32,482 bases of DNA from Streptomyces morookaense (GTDB taxonomy: Bacteria; Actinomycetota; Actinomycetes; Streptomycetales; Streptomycetaceae). The notes under the pieces are model-generated. The model was not told the DNA's origin. It saw only the letters and a program-made list of their open reading frames with translations, and ran no database searches. The translations under genes and the position numbers were made by a program. Positions 30,102 through 32,482 of this stretch are shown in pieces; within the stretch, counting starts at the first letter, position 1, and each line of letters starts with the position of its first letter. Where the stretch lies: NCBI RefSeq assembly GCF_013030945.1, contig NZ_JABBXF010000108.1, positions 1 through 32,482 of the forward strand. The letters run 5' to 3'.

Positions 30102-30728
30102 TCAGTTCAGGCTCGGGTCGTCCGGATAGGTGGCGACCATCGCGAGTTCGTTCCGCTGGCGGCGCAGCACGGCGCGCCACAGGTGCCGGGGGTCGGGCGA
30201 GGAGACGTCGCCGGGCTCGGACTCCACCACGTACCAGGCGCCCTCGACCAGCTCGTCCTCCAGCTGCCCGGGGCCCCACCCGGCGTATCCGGCGAAGATC
30301 CGCAGCGAGCCGAGGACCGTGGCCAGCAGCTCCGGCGGGGCCTCCAGGTCGACGAGGCCGATCGCGCCGTGCACCCGGCGCCAGCCGAGCGGGCCGTCGT
30401 CGGAGGTGTCCTCCCCGCGGAGTCCGGGGCCGGGCCGGGCGCCCCGCTCCCCCGCCTCGTGCGCCTCGCCCGGCACGACGGCCACGCCGAGGGCGGAGTC
30501 CAGCGAGACCGGGCCGCCCTGGAAGACCACGCCCGGCTCACCGGCCAGGCCGGCCCAGTGCTCCAGGATGTCGCCCACGCCGACCGGGGTCGGCCGGTTG
30601 AGGATCACGCCGAGGGAACCCTCCTCGTCATGGTCGAGCAGCAGCACCACGGCGCGGTCGAAGTTCGGGTCCGAGAGCGCCGGTGTCGCAACAAGCAGTC
30701 GCCCTGTGAGCGAGGACACCTCGGTCAT
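30102..30728 (-). CDS. YqgE/AlgH family (DUF179) protein
   Basis: A 208-residue protein of the UPF0301/YqgE-AlgH family. Signatures are LTGRLLVATPALSDPNFDRAVVLLLDHD, split by normal spacing near 6-32, then GSLGVILNRPT (36-46), VFQGGPVS and the C-terminal FAGYAGWGPGQLEDEL. An acidic Gly/Asp-rich loop near 95-112 is an insertion compared with the E. coli protein (187 residues). ATG 30,728 gives the usual start; an ATG six codons upstream is possible. The role is poorly defined: AlgH was named from alginate regulation in Pseudomonas. It diverges from murA across 251 bp. Confidence 0.9.
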   Translation of the reverse strand: MTEVSSLTGRLLVATPALSDPNFDRAVVLLLDHDEEGSLGVILNRPTPVGVGDILEHWAGLAGEPGVVFQGGPVSLDSALGVAVVPGEAHEAGERGARPGPGLRGEDTSDDGPLGWRRVHGAIGLVDLEAPPELLATVLGSLRIFAGYAGWGPGQLEDELVEGAWYVVESEPGDVSSPDPRHLWRAVLRRQRNELAMVATYPDDPSLN

Positions 30729-30840
30729 GGCCACATGATCCCGCATTTGCGGCCCGGACGGGGAGTGGACTGCGAGGACGGACAGGGAGCGACGAGGGGC
30801 GTACGAGAGCAGCCACCGCGCAGAGCGACCGGTGATAACC

Positions 30841-30871
30841 GGTAGCTACCATTCCATAAACACAGCGTGTT
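30841..30871. promoter_or_regulatory. Palindromes in the yqgE / murA divergent promoter region
   Basis: GGTAGCTACC (30,841-30,850) is an exact 10-bp palindrome. AACAC-AGC-GTGTT (30,859-30,871) is a 5+5 inverted repeat 8 bp further on. They sit in an AT-rich island (30,835-30,905) that stands out in this GC-rich window and probably contains promoters in both directions. A regulator is not identified. Confidence 0.35.
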
Positions 30872-30979
30872 GTTGCAAATCCATGACGTACGCAAAAGCC
30901 CCTTCAGGCGGCAGTGTGGCCCTCCGGTCGCATTACCCTTTCTTCTTGCCCCCTGCCCAACTCCAGGAACGCGAGATCC

Positions 30980-32320
30980 ATGACCGGCCCTGACGATGTC
31001 CTGCTTGTCCACGGCGGTACCCCGCTCGAGGGCGAGATCCGTGTCCGCGGTGCGAAGAACCTCGTGCCGAAGGCCATGGTCGCCGCGCTGCTCGGCAGCG
31101 GTCCCAGCCGGCTGCGCAACGTGCCCGACATCCGCGACGTCCGCGTCGTCCGCGGCCTGCTGCAGCTGCACGGTGTGACCGTCCGCCCCGGCGACGAGCC
31201 CGGCGAGCTGGTCATGGACCCGTCCCGCGTGGAGAGCGCCAACGTCGCCGACATCGACGCCCACGCCGGCTCCTCGCGCATCCCGATCCTCTTCTGCGGC
31301 CCGCTGCTGCACCGCCTCGGCCACGCCTTCATCCCGGGCCTGGGCGGCTGCGACATCGGCGGCCGGCCCATCGACTTCCACTTCGAGGTGCTGCGCCAGT
31401 TCGGCGCCGTCATCGAGAAGCGCGAGGGCGGGCAGTACCTGGAGGCCCCGCAGCGGCTGCGCGGCACCAAGATCCACCTGCCGTACCCGTCGGTCGGCGC
31501 GACCGAGCAGGTGCTGCTGACGGCCGTGCTGGCCGAGGGCGTCACCGTGCTGTCGAACGCGGCCGTGGAGCCGGAGATCGAGGACCTCATCTGCGTGCTG
31601 CAGAAGATGGGCGCGATCATCTCCATGGACACCGACCGCACCATCCGCATCACCGGTGTCGACTCGCTCGGCGGCTACAACCACCGCGCCCTCCCGGACC
31701 GCCTGGAGGCAGCCTCCTGGGCGTCGGCGGCGCTGGCCACCAAGGGCAACATCTACGTCCGCGGCGCCCAGCAGCGCTCGATGATGACCTTCCTCAACAC
31801 CTTCCGGAAGGTCGGCGGCGCGTTCGAGGTCGACGACGAGGGCATCCGCTTCTGGCACCCGGGCGGTTCGCTCAACGCCATAGCGCTGGAGACCGACGTC
31901 CACCCCGGCTTCCAGACCGACTGGCAGCAGCCGCTGGTCGTGGCGCTCACCCAGGCCTCCGGCCTGTCGATCGTCCACGAGACGGTCTACGAGTCCCGCC
32001 TCGGCTTCACCTCCGCGCTGAACCAGATGGGCGCCCACATCCAGCTCTACCGCGAGTGCCTGGGCGGCTCCGCCTGCCGCTTCGGCCAGCGCAACTTCCT
32101 GCACTCGGCGGTCGTCTCCGGCCCGACCAAGCTGCAGGGTGCCGACCTGGTCATCCCCGACCTCCGCGGCGGCTTCTCGTACCTCATCGCCGCCCTGGCG
32201 GCCGACGGCACGTCCCGCGTCCACGGCATCGACCTGATCAACCGCGGCTACGAGAACTTCATGGAGAAGCTCAAGGACCTGGGGGCCCACGTCGAGCTCC
32301 CCGGCGGCGCAGCCGCCTGA
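30980..32320 (+). CDS. murA: UDP-N-acetylglucosamine 1-carboxyvinyltransferase (MurA)
   Basis: This 446-residue enzyme adds enolpyruvate from PEP to UDP-GlcNAc, the first committed step of peptidoglycan synthesis. It has the EPSP-synthase fold with two inside-out barrels. Visible features are the N-terminal GGTPLEGEIRVRGAKNLV (Lys26 of the RGAKN motif), the active-site loop GGCDIGGRPID with Cys124 (equivalent to E. coli Cys115, the residue attacked by fosfomycin), and the C-terminal DLRGGFSYLIAALAADG. Mycobacteria have Asp at the Cys position, so this enzyme should be of the fosfomycin-sensitive type. ATG 30,980 gives a standard N-terminus. The longer in-frame extension (from 30,914) is intergenic. 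It is monocistronic, with two hairpins downstream. Confidence 0.96.
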   Translation: MTGPDDVLLVHGGTPLEGEIRVRGAKNLVPKAMVAALLGSGPSRLRNVPDIRDVRVVRGLLQLHGVTVRPGDEPGELVMDPSRVESANVADIDAHAGSSRIPILFCGPLLHRLGHAFIPGLGGCDIGGRPIDFHFEVLRQFGAVIEKREGGQYLEAPQRLRGTKIHLPYPSVGATEQVLLTAVLAEGVTVLSNAAVEPEIEDLICVLQKMGAIISMDTDRTIRITGVDSLGGYNHRALPDRLEAASWASAALATKGNIYVRGAQQRSMMTFLNTFRKVGGAFEVDDEGIRFWHPGGSLNAIALETDVHPGFQTDWQQPLVVALTQASGLSIVHETVYESRLGFTSALNQMGAHIQLYRECLGGSACRFGQRNFLHSAVVSGPTKLQGADLVIPDLRGGFSYLIAALAADGTSRVHGIDLINRGYENFMEKLKDLGAHVELPGGAAA

Positions 32321-32346
32321 CGCGTCTGACGACGCGTAAGACGCTG

Positions 32347-32375
32347 GAGGCCCGTACCGGTCCGGTACGGGCCTC
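32347..32375 (+). terminator. Terminator of murA
   Basis: GAGGCCCGTACCG (32,347-32,359), loop GTC, and CGGTACGGGCCTC (32,363-32,375) form a perfect 13-bp stem followed by TTCGTGT, 26 nt after the murA stop. Confidence 0.85.
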
Positions 32376-32416
32376 TTCGTGTCCCAGGCGGGCCGACAGG
32401 GCCTCAGGAAGGCCGA

Positions 32417-32450
32417 AAGGGTGGTCACCCCGGCCGGGGTGACCACCCTT
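32417..32450. terminator. 34-bp perfect palindrome downstream of murA
   Basis: Arms 32,417-32,433 and 32,434-32,450 are exact reverse complements, with AA at one end and TT at the other. It is a second hairpin, probably the terminator of a convergent gene just beyond the right edge. Reading the minus strand inward, the last bases contain a TAA at 32,480-32,478 preceded by AG, which would fit a gene ending there. By synteny that gene could be the HU-like hup gene, but the window ends before this can be seen. Confidence 0.6.
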
Positions 32451-32482
32451 CAGTGCTGAGCAGTGCTCACAAAGGCCTTACT

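Noticed and set aside
30725..32446. 573-codon minus-strand open frame opposite murA
   Set aside because: murA is unambiguous on the plus strand; the antisense frame is a shadow.

Overview
The window is high-GC actinobacterial chromosome, almost certainly Streptomyces. GTG/TTG starts are frequent, GC at third codon positions is very high, and two developmental or actinobacterial marker families are present (an SsgA-like protein and DUF3039). The gene order ssgG - FAD oxidase - hppD - Lrp regulator - ... - hexosaminidase - DUF3039 - YqgE - murA matches, from memory, the SCO2923-SCO2950 core region of S. coelicolor.

Left part (1-10,040). A partial gene with a DUF2510-like start diverges from ssgG. 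The tyrosine-catabolic gene hppD, with a glycolate-oxidase-like FAD enzyme downstream, diverges from an Lrp/AsnC regulator (hpdA). The regulator is followed closely by a four-gene osmoprotectant (quaternary amine) ABC transporter operon. After it come a short membrane-anchored Lon-type (S16) protease and an IclR regulator (hpdR). From the literature as I recall it, HpdA activates and HpdR represses hppD, so the regulators of tyrosine degradation bracket the transporter.

Middle part (10,040-20,520). This holds an SF2 helicase, a pair of secreted proteins (a small His/Gly/Ser-rich one and a remarkable glycine-rich one), an MFS transporter, and a small lipoprotein whose only sensible start is ATT. 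A thiol dioxygenase plus YeiH-type exporter with an upstream LysR gene follows, then tRNA-Cys(GCA), a mycothiol-dependent-isomerase-like protein and a small VOC protein.

Right part (20,520-32,482). The most unusual stretch is a tightly packed four-gene minus-strand operon (22,853 to 20,523): a small SAV_915-like protein, an EspC/WXG100-like protein, a 415-residue WXG protein with a glycine-rich hydrophobic C-terminal region, and an overlapping small multi-pass membrane protein. It looks like an orphan type VII (ESX) secreted membrane-active effector with its immunity protein. Next comes a three-subunit xanthine-dehydrogenase/CO-dehydrogenase-family enzyme whose active-site motifs are degenerate and whose iron-sulphur subunit carries a disordered extension of about 230 residues. 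The window ends with a GH20 hexosaminidase, DUF3039, YqgE/AlgH and murA.

Strong hairpins punctuate most convergent junctions. Two of these junctions carry copies of the same dispersed GC-rich repeat. I saw no CRISPR array, insertion sequence, rRNA, prophage or integrase.
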